This document shows, in pieces, positions 42,248 through 53,909 of a stretch of DNA of 64,000 nt (position 1 is the first letter of the stretch; each line of letters opens with the position of its first letter). This DNA comes from Aristolochia californica. Its lineage: Eukaryota; Streptophyta; Magnoliopsida; Piperales; Aristolochiaceae. A program made the translations under genes and the position numbers. Under the pieces are notes generated by a model that saw only the letters and a program-made list of their open reading frames with translations, did not search any database and was not told the origin of the DNA. The DNA lies in the NCBI GenBank assembly GCA_029961685.1, contig JARWKL010000006.1, positions 5,332,001-5,396,000 of the forward strand. Reading direction: 5' to 3'.

Positions 42248-44528
42248 TGATATGGTCCCAGATCCCACAATGCGATTCGCAGGGAAGAACAAAGATGAGA
42301 AGCGATTCAAGCTCGAAGGGGAGCTTGGAACCCTGGGTTCGTTGAGGAGAACGCCAATCCTGTGTTTTTGGTGAAATTTGACTTATCCGTTTCATTCCAT
42401 GTCATCCCTTAAATAGGGTTCATGTCCACAAGAGAAAATTATAATTTTGCCCCTCCATGGCATTTAACTTGAAAATACACAAAATGACTACATAACTGAC
42501 TCAGTCAGAGTAATTGACTCAGCCGTGGTGTCTCTGCATGACTCGGCCCACTATTGGGTTCATAACATTACACCCCTCCTGGAGAATGAGTTGTCCGCGA
42601 ACTCAAAGGTAGGGTATGCTGGCCGAAACGGATCCACATCATCCCAAGCTTCTACTCACTACCCTGAAGTACATCAAACACCTCACCAGACATCAATTCC
42701 CTATTCTTCGAGGACTCAACCACTACTGTTTGAATCCCTTTATGAAGACATTGGTAATTAAGTTTCAAAATCAGAGGGGAGTGATGAAGGAAGGCCACCA
42801 TGCTGACTGCAACGGCAACAGTATTTTAGTGTACATTATCATCTCAGGTCCAATATCTTCACAAACGACATGGGCATGAAGAACACTGGTGCTGTTTGCA
42901 ACAACAATAAGACTTTGGAGCACAGACATGCCATTATTAAGGGCATTCAGCTCCCTCCAACACATTCCAGAATTTCCAACAGAACATCCAGCAGGCAATT
43001 GATTCAGGGACAACAATTGAAAAGGATAGGCATTAACAGCAAACTCCATTCTCTTGTATATGTTTGTCATGTTTTCAATAAAATGGGCAGACCTTACCTA
43101 TTGTGATGTATACGGAAACTTGCAAGTTGGAATGTGCACGATTTCAACCCTACACCCAGCTCTTGTCTCAATTCTTCTTAGCATTTTGACATACATCTTG
43201 CAAGCAACATCGATTCTACGACTGGTTGAAACCTCCTTGAAATTTAGATCACGCACAAGTGTTGCCCACCCACTAACACGAGACTGCATAGCATATGCTA
43301 ATTCCAGAGTTTTGTTGGCTACACGAATAGGACCCTTTTGCAACAGTGAACTCATCTCCTATTTCACATGTTGGGACAAAGCGAGAGAGTGATTAGTTGG
43401 AACTGAGTATGCCCCAATAGCATTCTAGAACAGAGTAGGCACTTCAATAATTTTTACACGCAGCGCAGAGGAAATGTGTCAAAGCCCTAAGGCAGTCTTG
43501 AATTGTTCGGCCATGAGAACCATGGTGTTCCGAACCTTAGGCTCAATTGACGTATTTGCTTTTCAAAAGTTGTCGAAAAGGAGCCCAACATCGGAAGGAG
43601 CCTCACCCCCACCAATGATTCCAACACCGAACTTCAGTTTCTCATTAATTTTATCTTCCGCCACAACAACCATTTCCATTTCGAAATTAAAGTCCTTGGA
43701 TTTTTGGTCTTTCTTGTTCGCATATATGTCCACTCCCCGTCGATTAACGACGAGCTCTTCCCAGCAACATTGTCGCCGATAATACTGACCTTAGGAAACT
43801 TTTGCCGTCGACGAATCGCAACAATAGTGTTGACAAAGGAGGCATCTGGCCGAATTAAAACCTGCAAACCCACATTGGGCTTTTTCGACGAGATTTGAAG
43901 TTGAACGACTTCGAAAAGGGCAAATTATTTGCTGAGATCAAGGATGCACCGTCTTCTTCCAAAACGGTGACCCTCCTCTCTGAATCCCTATCCCGACGAG
44001 TTTCAATTTCGGCCCCTCTCGCAGACCTTTCGCTGGAAGCCTGAAGTAGCTCCCCTATTGCCGAGATTAATTTTGTACACAGGGCACACATCTCAACCCG
44101 GATTGCTGAAGTTAACTCTGTGCGCAATGCTACCAATTGATCACGGATTATGGCATGCATTTCATCTTGGATCGAAGAATCGCCCATTGTTCCTGCTCTG
44201 ATACCAAATGATATTGTCCCAAATCCCACAATGCGATTCGTAGGGAAGAACAAAGATGAGAAGCGATTCAAGCTCGAAGGGGAGCTTGAAACCCTGGGTT
44301 CATTGAGGAGAATGCCGATCCTGTGTTTTTGGTGAAATTCGACTTATCCATTTCATTCCATGTCGTCCCTTAAATAGGGTTCATGTCCACAAGAGAAAAT
44401 TACAATTTGGCCCCTCCATGACATTTAACTTGAAAATAAACTAAATGACTACATAACTGACTCAGTCGGAGTAATTGACTCATCCATGGTGTCTCTGCCT
44501 GACTCGGCCCACTATTGGGTTCATAACA
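42248..44528 (-). mobile_element. Non-autonomous LTR element (TRIM/LARD-like), TSD CACTT
   Basis: 2281 bp with 320-bp LTRs at 42248-42567 and 44209-44528 (minus strand TGTTATGAACCC...ATATCA), flanked by CACTT on both sides (42243-42247, 44529-44533). The primer-binding site TGGTATCAGAGC is at 44206-44195 and the polypurine tract AGGAGGGGTGTAA adjoins 42567. The LTRs differ at roughly 20 positions, so the insertion is older than the gypsy at 18796. The interior has no recognisable gag or pol domain. Confidence 0.9.
42771..44187 (-). pseudogene. Unrecognised broken ORF inside the TRIM-like element
   Basis: The minus-strand ATG at 44187, 22 nt after the LTR, opens MGDSSIQDEMHAIIRDQLVA and a helical stretch rich in Glu and Arg (EIETRRDRDSERRVTVLEED). 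After a frameshift near 43870 the frame continues VLIRPDASFVNTIVAIRRRQ and GDNVAGKSSSLIDGEWTY. Two further pieces (43355-43098 and 43070-42771) contain ELAYAMQSRVSGWATLVRDL and GNSGMCWRELNALNNGMSVL. No zinc knuckle, protease or polymerase motif is present. It may be a divergent gag or captured host sequence; I do not recognise it. Confidence 0.5.
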
Positions 44529-44760
44529 CACTTTTTAGTTGTATGGAGAGACTCTTGTTTCTTACGAGTATATCCCTTAGTTTCTCTTGAGTTTGACTCA
44601 AAGTCTCCAACTCTAGAGTCAAAGTCCACCTAGTTTGATGCAGTTCATCCTCAAGATGCATGTGAGAAGGAGATGTTCGAGGCAACTTGGGTAGAGGTGG
44701 CTGAGCTAAATTCTTCCCCTTAATGTACTAAACCTAACTGCACATACAATATGCACTATG

Positions 44761-45229
44761 GCACACTCATCGAACCAACCTCTTGTGCCTCTCGTACTAT
44801 CCACCACATCTCTTCTTGTTAAAATTAAAAGGACAAAGTTATAATATTGCATTTTGTATTGACTGAAACATATAAACTATAAAAAACTTCAAGTTATTAT
44901 ACTTACATATTGCACTACGAACCTTTCAGTCCACCCATAATGTGATTAATGGTAATCCTAAATTACTCAATCTTAGAACAATTTTCATCATATAAATTTG
45001 AAAAAATACAAATTTGTTACATTAATATTTTTTTTTTAAAAAATATACTTCAATTTAAATACATATCATCTCCTCTCGGATGTGCATAAAAGACTTTAAT
45101 ATGTGGTATGTCGAACATTTTGTTTTCTAACATCTTCGACATTCACATGGGAATGCCTTTGCAATATCGAATTAAACGTTAAAAAACTAATAACTAACTT
45201 AAATTTTTAACCAAAAACCTTACAAATCC
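44761..45229. other. AT-rich DNA with no recognised feature
   Basis: No coding or repeat signal beyond homopolymers. It may be further CACTA interior. Confidence 0.35.
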
Positions 45230-45716
45230 AATTACCTGAAATCTAGGTCCCTAAAATACATTATGGCATAGGCCCTTCAAGTTGCTTAGGAAAACACCTG
45301 TATAACGGGTTGAAAGTGTAGTAGGGTGACCCCATAGTCCTTGAACCAGACATGCATGTTGCTTTGATGCTACAAAAATGTGACACCATGTTGAAGTGCA
45401 GGTATGGAAGAGTCTCATAGTAAGAAGTCTCATAGAGCTAGAATTAATATGGTGGAGTCTAAGAAGAGTCTCATGGAAGGAGGTCTCATAGAAGAATCTC
45501 GGTTAAAAGTGTTTTAGTTATGTTGGTCTTCTATTTATGTTTATTTATTCAATTGTTCTAGGATTTATCTTTTAGTGTTTAACTTTGGGTGTAATTGGGA
45601 TAAGATCAGTTTAATTGTAATTGGATTCTACTTATTTCATCTATTATAAATAGATGCTCATTGTACTCAAATTACAACAAGTCAGTGAAGTTTTTCTCTT
45701 TTCCAGAAATTCAACA
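45230..45716 (+). repeat. Direct repeat unit 1: flank plus copia-type LTR
   Basis: The stretch is repeated at 46410-46896. It contains an LTR (45389-45716, TGTTGAAG...ATTCAACA, 328 bp) followed by a primer-binding site TGATATCAGAGTGGG, so this LTR is a 5' LTR. The 150 bp before the LTR are also shared with the second copy, which a simple LTR pair would not explain. Confidence 0.8.
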
Positions 45717-46409
45717 TGATATCAGAGTGGGTTCTATGAGTTTCGGTCAACCCATAAAGATAATGTGATCCTTTTTTAATTTATCATCTTCAGTAGTTTA
45801 GGTTTGTATTATATATTTTTTTTCTTTCTTGTCCTAGTACTTGTTGTTTTCTTGGCATTCACATCTCCATAATGAATTTTTCTTATTTTAAATTATATGT
45901 TGAAGTAAATCTCTTTAAGTCTAATTTTCAACACAAAAAGAACTTTTTCAATTGGAGTTTTATATAAAGATAAATCAATATTTGAAGCAGCAAAGGTCGA
46001 ACTACAAAGGAGGTTCAAGCAGCAGTAGAAAGGTTCAAATTTTGAAGAATTTTACATCATCTAGCATGACACTTTATATGAAGAATTATAAATCAAAGGA
46101 AATAAGTATAAGTCTATTTGCTTACCTATCAAACAAATTCTCAATCCGAGTTTTCTAGAGGGAGATATCATTCTCAGAAGAGTCAATGCTCATGCTGGCT
46201 AAAGAAGAAAGAGTACTCAATTAGGCTAGATTAAAGAGTTCAAAATCTATTAGATTCTTTCTCTTAAAGTAATAAATTTTATGAATAAAATTTATATTTA
46301 GATGAAAGATATTGAAGTCTAGTTTCAGAAGGGGCAACTTTTATGTCCATCTGATCTATACTTAAGGAGATATTTGCATTGGAGTCATCATGACCCTAAA
46401 ATCCACTTA
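45717..46409. other. Leader region between the two direct repeats
   Basis: It begins with the primer-binding site and contains no recognisable gag. Similar leader sequence, on the other strand, lies at about 48290-48636 and 53280-53584. Confidence 0.55.
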
Positions 46410-46896
46410 CCTGAAACCTAGGACCCTGAAATACATTATGGTATTGGCCCTACAAGTTCATTAGGGGAACATCTGTATAACAAATCAAAAGTGTAGTAGG
46501 GTGACCCCATGGTCCCTGAACCAGGCATACATGTTGCTTTGATGCTACAGATATGTGACACATTGTTGAAGAGCAGACATGGAGGTCTTATATGACTCTC
46601 ACAGTAAAAAATCTCATTGAGCCAAAAATAATATGATGGAGTCTAAAAAGAGACTCATGGAAGGTCTCATAAAAAGAGGCTCAGTCAAAGGTATTTGAGT
46701 TATGTTAGTCTTATATTTATATTTAGTTGTTCAATTGTTCTATGACTATCTTTTAGTGTTTAACTTTGGGTATAACTGGATAAGGGTAGTTTAATTGTAA
46801 TTGGATTCTACTTGTTTCCTCTATTATAAATAGAAACTCATTGTACTCAAATTACAACAAGTCAATGAAGTTTTTTTATTTTCTAGAAATTCAACA
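46410..46896 (+). repeat. Direct repeat unit 2: flank plus copia-type LTR
   Basis: This is the second copy of 45230-45716. Its LTR portion is 46564-46896 (333 bp, TATA-like TTATAAATAGAAA at about 46822). No polypurine tract precedes the LTR, which argues for tandem duplication rather than a normal 3' LTR. Confidence 0.75.
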
Positions 46897-47339
46897 TACC
46901 ATATATGGAATACATGACGACTCATGCCATCACATTACTTTTATATCAATGTCAAACTTATCCTAGACAAAAGAAAAAAAATAACACCAAATTTTTTTTT
47001 ATCAATATAGGCAATTTTATTTAAAAAAAAGGAATCCAATTGAGTAATTTGTAATATTTACCTTAATGTATAGGTACATAATTGATATCTGATCATTAGT
47101 GTAGGCCTTGAACTTGTCTACCCTCACATCCATGTGATTGTAAAGACATGGCCTACCTAGTGAGTGAAGAGGGTCCCTAAACTCCAATAAGTGGGTAATG
47201 TCTGTCATTCACAAGACGAAGATAAATGACCCACGAGTATATATATGTATATATATAAGTCTCAATAGACTTAAAACACCCATACTTAAACTCCCAAACG
47301 AAGCAACACGCAAAAGGTTGGCCCAAAGATGTATGTGAG
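46897..47339. other. AT-rich unassigned DNA
   Basis: It contains an alternating ATATATAT tract (about 47240-47255) and no gene. Confidence 0.35.
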
Positions 47340-48110
47340 AGTCAAATAAAGGATGGTAGGAGTAAGGTTGTCAAATAACCTCGAAGATAGGATGCTAAGA
47401 CTACCACTTCTTCAATAATAATGTCTCATCCAAAGAGACACAATAGTTGCAACTACAATGGGCCTAGGCCCATATAACACAAACCAAAATAATAAAAATC
47501 CTTGTAAGAAGGGCCCATGAAATAGTCCGATGTGAATATCTACACCAAATAATATGCTGACCAAGGAATATGTTGCGAATACCTCAAAATAATAATTCAG
47601 CCGGAGAAATAGAATCAAGTCAAGTTGAGTCAGGTATCACCAATAATTACCACAATTATTATTGCGAGTCAAGATTCTTAGTCTTCAATTTTCTTTGCCG
47701 CAAAAATTTCTTCTTAGACGCAAAAACTTCATCTTTTGTACTCCCCCTTTCTTGAAGATTTTGGTCACATAAAACTTACAACATCATATGGAATAAAATA
47801 CATCTTTCTTGTACTTCTTATACTTCTCCCCCTCAAGTTGGGAGGTAATGGTAGTGATCTCAGGTTGAACCAAATAACATAGATGTAGTAATAAGTCCAT
47901 CAATAACAGCAACTCAAAAAGTGACGCAAAACAATTGGCTTAAATTCAATGCAACAAGATGACATATGATTCTTCCTATGTGAATATATTTTTAAATATA
48001 GATCAAATTTACATAAAACTTTCTCCTTCTCAAACTAGATTTAAATACCTTTCATTCAAGTATAACTTCTCTTCATAAAATATACTTCTATTGAGAAATA
48101 TAGTCTAATA
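47340..48110 (-). repeat. Left arm of head-to-head inverted repeat (copia internal DNA)
   Basis: Inverted, diverged copy of 49140-49770. Matching words include AATAAAGGATGG/CCATCCTTTATT, GTCTCATCCAAAGAGACACAAT/its complement at about 49655, and GTGACGCAAAACAATT/AATTGTTTTGCGTCAC (47922 and 49310). It belongs to the interior of a minus-strand element whose 5' LTR is 48637-49096. Confidence 0.75.
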
Positions 48111-48636
48111 GATTTCAGTCTTTAGAATATGGCCGAACTAAGTACTCTTTCCCATTTTTCTAACATGACCATTGACTCTTCCAAGATCAATATCTCCATA
48201 TAAAAAACTCATATCAAGAATTGGTTGAATAAGTAAGAAAATATACTTAAATATTTTTCTTTTGATATATAATTATCCATATAAAGTCTCGTTCTTGATA
48301 GTATAAAATAGCTCAGAAGTTGAAGCTTTCTGCTACTGCTCGAACCTCTTTTGCAATCAGACCTTCACTGTTTCAAATATCAATTTCTCTTTGTAGATAA
48401 CTCCGATTGGAAAAATTCATTTTTACTTGGAAATTAGACTCAAATATATTTTTGTCGATATATATTTTTCAATATGAAAAGCTCATTATAAAGGTAAAAA
48501 CATAAATCAAGTAATGGGTATAGGAACTGAAAAAAAGATATATACGAACCTAAACTGCTAGAGATAATAAATAAAAAAATATCACATTACCTCTGTGGGT
48601 TGATCGAGTCAACTCATAGAACCTGCTCTAATACCA

Positions 48637-49096
48637 TGTTGAATTTATGGAAAAGAGAAATACTTTATTGAACTATTGTAATCAGAGTACATGAACATCT
48701 ATTTATAATAGAGGAAGGTAGTAGAGTCCAATTACAATTAAACTACATTTTTCCTAATTACATCCAAACTCTAACACTTAAAGATAAGTCCTACCATAAT
48801 TAAATAACTCAATATAAATAGAATATTAACATGACTAAAACACCTTTAAATTGAAACTCCTCTATGAGACCTGCTTCCATAATAATTGTGGCTCTATTAG
48901 ACTTCTTATTGTGTAAGACTTCTTATGCCACCTAACGTGATCATGGTTGGTCCCATATCTTATGGGCTTGGGCCCATCTACCAACACTGTTGGATATGTG
49001 GGCTTTCCTTGGTCTTATGGGTTTGCGCCCATCTTCCAACACAATTGGATATGTGGGTCTTCCTTGGTCGTGTGGGTTTAGGCCCATCTTCCAACA
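48637..49096 (-). repeat. 5' LTR (minus) with three 55-bp terminal modules
   Basis: 460 bp, minus-strand TGTTGGAAGATGGGC (49096) to AAATTCAACA (48637), followed by a primer-binding site that reads TGGTATTAGAGC (48636-48625). Modules start at 49096, 49041 and 48986, exactly 55 bp apart. Confidence 0.8.
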
Positions 49097-49139
49097 CACT
49101 TAATTCATCCAGATTACAGAGACCAAGATCTATCATATT

Positions 49140-49770
49140 ATTATCTCCAAATAATTATATTTTATAAAGAGAAGTTATAATTGGATGAAAGATATTTAAG
49201 TCTAGTTTTATAAGGAGAAAATTTCATGTCAATTTGATCTATATTTAAAGATATATTCTCATTGGAAGAATCAAAGGTCATGCTAGTATCCTGTGGCATT
49301 GAAAAATCCAAATTTAACCCAATTGTTTTGCGTCACTTTGTGAGTTGCTATATCAGGAAAATATCTCACTTCTCCCTGGTTTGAGGGCTTATTACTACAT
49401 CTATGTTATTTGGTTCAAGTTGGGATCACTGCCATTACCTCCCAGCTTGAGGGGGAGAAGTAGAAGAAGTATAAGAAAGAGGTATTTTATTTCATATGTC
49501 ATGGTAAGTTGAATGTGACCAAAATATTTAAGAAAGGGGTAGCACGAAAGATGAACCTTTTGCATCTAAGAATAAATTTTTGCATCAGATTATTTCATGG
49601 GTCCTTTTACAAAGTTATATGGCCCAAGCCCATTTTTGAGCTACTGCTATTGTGTCTCTTTAGATGAGACATTATTATTGAAGAAAAGGTGGCCTCGGTA
49701 TCCTTTTTCATACCATCCTTTATTTGACTCTAGTAAATATCTTTGGGACAACCTTATGAGTGTTGCTACG
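49140..49770 (+). repeat. Right arm of head-to-head inverted repeat
   Basis: Complement of 47340-48110. It contains a polypurine-like CTTGAGGGGGAGAAG at about 49449 that is not followed by an LTR. It leads toward the plus-strand 3' LTR at 50409. Confidence 0.75.
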
Positions 49771-50350
49771 GTTGAGATACCATGACGGAAGAGCTTATTA
49801 CTACATCTACTACCAGTTAATTTCTACTTGTGAGAGTCAATGCCCGGGTTGGGACACCATGATGAACAAGCTTATTGCTACATTTATGTTACATCACCGT
49901 GATGGAAGAACTTATTACTACATCTATGTTATACCCCATTGAATTGGCATTTATTATTCCTACCACTTAAGAGTCGTTGTCTTGTGGAGGGACACGGTGA
50001 TGGAGGAGTTTTATTACACTTCTGAGCATAGCGTATAGACTCACTACCTACAGAAGATAGGAGTGTGCCCTACTGGTGTATGGAGCAATGTCAAATGGCT
50101 TGGAGTGATTTTACTCTCACTTATCTTATGCCAAATGGGCCTCATGGAAGAGCCACTAGAGTGAGGGGTAGTGTTGGAAGGAAAACCCACATATCTAAGA
50201 GTATTGTAAGATGGGTTGGAGGACTACCATTTTATACAAAAATATCCTATGAGGCCCACATATCTAAGAGTACTGTAAGATAGGCTAGAGGACTGCTATT
50301 TTATACAAAAAAATCTTATACATCATTTGTAGCAAGCTGGGAGTTCATGA

Positions 50351-50352
<2 letters not shown>
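49771..50352. repeat. Short direct repeats in copia 3' region
   Basis: Three variants of CATGACGGAAGAGCTTATTACTACATCTA lie at about 49780, 49858 and 49899. At about 50173 and 50250 a 75-bp unit (CCCACATATCTAAGAGTA...ATTTTATACAAAAA) is repeated. No protein domain is seen. Confidence 0.6.

Positions 50353-50393
<41 letters not shown>
50353..50393. repeat. 41-C homopolymer
   Basis: An uninterrupted run of 41 C lies 15 bp upstream of the LTR at 50409. Its true length in the genome is uncertain, because such runs are prone to polymerase slippage. Confidence 0.85.
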
Positions 50394-50408
50394 ATCTGCT
50401 TGAGGGGG

Positions 50409-50871
50409 AGTGTTGGAAGATGGGCTCAAGCCCACACGACCAAGGAAGACCCACATATTTAAGAGTATTGTAAGATAGCTCAAGTCCATAAGAAGTAGGA
50501 TCCACCATGATTACCACAATTTGGCATCCTTATCACATAAGTTGAAAGATCAAGTGGGACTCACAAAGATAACCACAAGTTGGTTGGAAGATAAAAAAAG
50601 GACTCACAAAGATAGCAACGAGCTGGCATCTTTATCTTATAGTCACGTCATCATAAAAGAGTTCTAGTTTGAGTTATGTTTGTCTTCTATTTATATTGAG
50701 TTATTTAATTATGTTAAGACTTATCTTTATGTGTTAGAGTTTGGGTGTAATTGGGACAAGGGTAGTTTAATTGTAATTGGACTCTACTACCTTCCTCTAT
50801 TATAAATAGAGGTTCATGTACTCTAATTATAACAAGTCATTGAAGTATTTATCTTTTTCATAAATTCAACA
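50409..50871 (+). repeat. 3' LTR of copia-type element
   Basis: 463 bp, TGTTGGAAGATGGGC...AAATTCAACA, directly preceded by the polypurine tract CTTGAGGGGGAG. TATA-like TATTATAAATAGAGG at about 50800. Confidence 0.85.
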
Positions 50872-51906
50872 AAAATTATATACCTTTGGAAAGATATTTG
50901 ATTCTAGTTTTCAATTCAAAAATAATTGTTGCAATTATATTTTTCTAGAAAGAGAAATTGAGGTCACGTAGCAGAAAAGTTTCTTGTAGTAGCAAAAAAC
51001 CTCAAATTCTTGAACGGTTTGTACCAACATTACTGAAATATATTTGAGTCTAATTTCTATCCCAATAAACTGTTTCTCAATCTGATCTTTTTAGATAAAG
51101 ATATCCACATTGGAAGAATCAAAGGTCCACTTGGTATCCTATTCCATGCAAAAATATGAATTTAAGCCGAATTTTCCTCTTCACTTTTTGGGTTGCTAAT
51201 CTTGATTGAGTTTCCTATTTATTTTCAAAATCTATTCAAGATTTTAATACCTTGAGTATCTTTCCTTTCTTAAAATTTTCTTTTGTTTGATCTCACATTA
51301 CATTAGTTTCCTTAAGAGAAGTCTTTCCCATTATTAGTTTAGTTTCCTTTTTGACAAAGTCAAAAAATTTTGAAATAGAAAGCCTTGTTTGCTCATTCTA
51401 AATTCCAAATCTTAATGTCATAAAACTTACCTCATTCAAGAAATTATCTCATGAATGTTTTCTTTTTAAATTGGTCAAGTTGTGTTAAAAAGTCATTGCC
51501 TTATATGAGAAGTCTATGTTTAGAAAGTTTCCATAGTTATGCTCTATCTTAAAACTTTCTTATTAAGTTTTTTTTTAAGTTTCCTTAATCATCATGATCA
51601 TAGGGGAATTATTTTTTTTATCTCCCTCTTGACTCAAACTTGGTCACCCTCCAAAAGTCGTACTTGGTCAAATTTGTTAAGTTAATTAAGTACTACCACT
51701 ACAATCTCCTTCTTATTACAGTGGTGGTAATTTTCTCTACCTTCAATCCCCTGTTACTCTTTTACTCGGTTGCCTTTCTCCTACAATCCTTTTTTTACTC
51801 TCGTTTGCCCTCTTAGGCCAACCCCTTGGTGTATTGCTTTGGTTGGTATTCTTTTTTATATATGGGTGTTTTAAAGTCCATTGAGGCTTTTTTATTGGCA
51901 CCATTT
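50872..51906. other. AT-rich DNA between LTR elements
   Basis: 50880-51200 resembles the leader of the surrounding copia family (GAAAGATATTTGATTCTAG). 51200-51900 has no recognised content. Confidence 0.4.
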
Positions 51907-53909
51907 TGTTGAATTTCTGGAAAAGAGAAAAACTTTATTGATGTGTTGTACCTTGAGTATATGAGTCCCTATTTATAATAGAGGGAAGTAATAGAGTCTA
52001 ATTACAATTAAAGTACCCTTTGTCCCAATTACACTCAAAGTCTAACACTTAAAGATAACTCCTAGCATAATTAAACAATTTAACATAACTAAAACACCTT
52101 TAAACTGACTCCTCTATGAGACCACCTTTTGTGAGATTTGTAATACTCTACCATATTAATTTGAGCTCTATGAGACTTCTTACTGTGAGAGTCATGTAAG
52201 ATCCTTCCATATCTTCTCTTCAACACTCCCCCTCAAGCTAGAGTTTATAACTTCAGCTAGCAATGAAAAGGATTCTTGGTCTTCAATTTTCTTTGCCAAA
52301 AATAATTCTTCATAGATGCAAAAACTTCATCTTTTGTGTTCCGTCTTTCTTGAATATTTTGATCACATAAAAATTACCATTGTACTTCTTCTTCTACTTC
52401 TCCCCCTCGAATTGGGGATAAAAAGGACATAGAGACCCAACTTGGACAAAACACATTATGGGAGAAGAAAATCACTCCGAGTCATACGACAAAACTCCAT
52501 ATACGAGTCAAAATAGTCATAGTCTGAAACACACTCAACTCAATTTTAAAGGCGAAAAACTAGCCCAATTTTAGGGCTAAAAAAAGAGACTACTCACTTT
52601 TTAAGGGTAGATCAAACACAAATCACCTCTTAGGTGAAGAATAAAATACTTGACTCAAGCTGGATGTTGGGCACATTCTTATACTTTTTAGGTAGTGGGT
52701 CTAGGCATTGCTCTGAAGCGATAAAAACACAAGATAATAAAATAAATAAATACTTGAGGAAAAAACTTTAGCTGGAACTAGGTGACTATGCAACACTCAT
52801 ACTTCCAAAGTGTCATTTTTTTTTTGGAAAACTAGGGGAGACTATAATGGTAGAACTTAATAAACTTGACCAAGTATAACTTTTTTGGGGTGATCACAAT
52901 TTTTCGGAGTTATCTATGCGAAAAATATACAACCAAGTAACAAAAACACAAAACTTGAAAACAACATTGATGCAAGATATTGCATCTCTTGAATGAGCAT
53001 ATCATGGAGTGATTACGTTGGACCAAAACTCTCTGATTAGAAGACAAATTTGGCTAAAAAACTTGGATTTTAGGACAAAAAAGAAACTCAAATAACGTCA
53101 ATGTCTGGAGAGATAATAGGAGAGAAAATAGGGAAAACGTCTCGTTCTTGATGGCATAAGATCGATATCTCTCTATAGAAAAGTCAGATTGAGAATTGGT
53201 TGAATAGATAACAAAATATAATTACAGGTATTTATTTGGATATATAATTCTCCCTATAAAGTCTCATTCTTGATGGGATAAGATGGCTCAAAAGTAGAAG
53301 CTTTCTACTGTTACTCAAACTTCCCTTGTAGTCTGACCCTTTCTGCTTCAAATATCAATTTTAGAAAACTCTGATTGCCACAATTCATTTTTTGTTGAAA
53401 AGTATACTCGAATATATTTTCGTCTCCTTATGAAGGTACGAATGCCAAGAAAAAAATGGGTATTGGAATTGAAAAGAGAAAAATATAAATACGAACCTGA
53501 ACTTCTAGAAATGATAGATAAAAAAAGGATCACATTATTTGTGTGGGTTGATTGAGTCAACTCATAGAAACTGCTCTGATACCATGTTGAATTTATGGAA
53601 AAGAGAAAAACTGCATTGACATGTTGTAATCTAAGTACATGAGCCCCTATTTATAATAAAGAAAAGTAATAGAGTCTAATTACAATTAAAATACCCTAGT
53701 CCTGATTACACCCAAAGTCTAACACTTAAAGATAAGTCCTAGAATAATTAAATAACTCAACATAAATAAAAGACTAACATAATTAAAACACCTTTAAACG
53801 AAGACCGCCTTTGTGAGACTCTTGTAAGACTCCACCATAATAATTCTGGCTCTATGAGACTTTTTACTATGAGAATCATGTAAGAGTCTTCCATATCTTC
53901 TCTTCAACA
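51907..53909 (-). mobile_element. Complete 2.0-kb non-autonomous LTR element
   Basis: LTRs are at 51907-52225 (319 bp) and 53585-53909 (325 bp), minus-strand TGTTGAAGA...AATTCAACA. The primer-binding site TGGTATCAGAGCAG lies at 53584-53571, and the polypurine tract (minus CTTGAGGGGGAG) at 52226-52240. Flanks CATTT (51902-51906) and CCTTT (53910-53914) are a probable target duplication with one change. The 1.36-kb interior contains no gag or pol motif. Copies of its LTR occur at 45389, 46564 and, with extra modules, 48637 and 50409. Confidence 0.85.

Larger units (their letters stand above)
42090..44690 (-). pseudogene. Coiled-coil ORF fragment of the CACTA element, split by insertion
   Basis: Two pieces on the minus strand, 44690-44529 and 42247-42090, join in one frame when the insertion and one copy of the duplication AAGTG are ignored. 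The first is a helical, coiled-coil-like stretch (HLEDELHQTRWTLTLELE, TQEKLRDILVRNKSLSIQL). The second continues KWLNYLRVKYKNNIRS, MHSYLQEEMCDF. The likely source is the C-terminal part of an En/Spm-type transposase gene, inferred from the nearby CACTA terminus rather than from a diagnostic motif. Confidence 0.5.
41907..44760 (-). mobile_element. CACTA (En/Spm) transposon end, interrupted by a TRIM-like element
   Basis: The plus-strand sequence CACTACAAGGAAAAATAC at 41907 is the terminal inverted repeat of plant CACTA elements, with internal repeats of the subterminal type (TTGCCGG, AAAATTTTGCCG). A coding fragment reading away from this end is split by the insertion at 42248-44528. The opposite terminus was not found. 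Confidence 0.65.

Noticed and set aside
41957..42310. Fusion of LTR sequence to the CACTA frame as a new gene
   Set aside because: The frame is continuous from the LTR into CACTA sequence, but it has no ATG in the LTR part, so a fusion protein is not supported.
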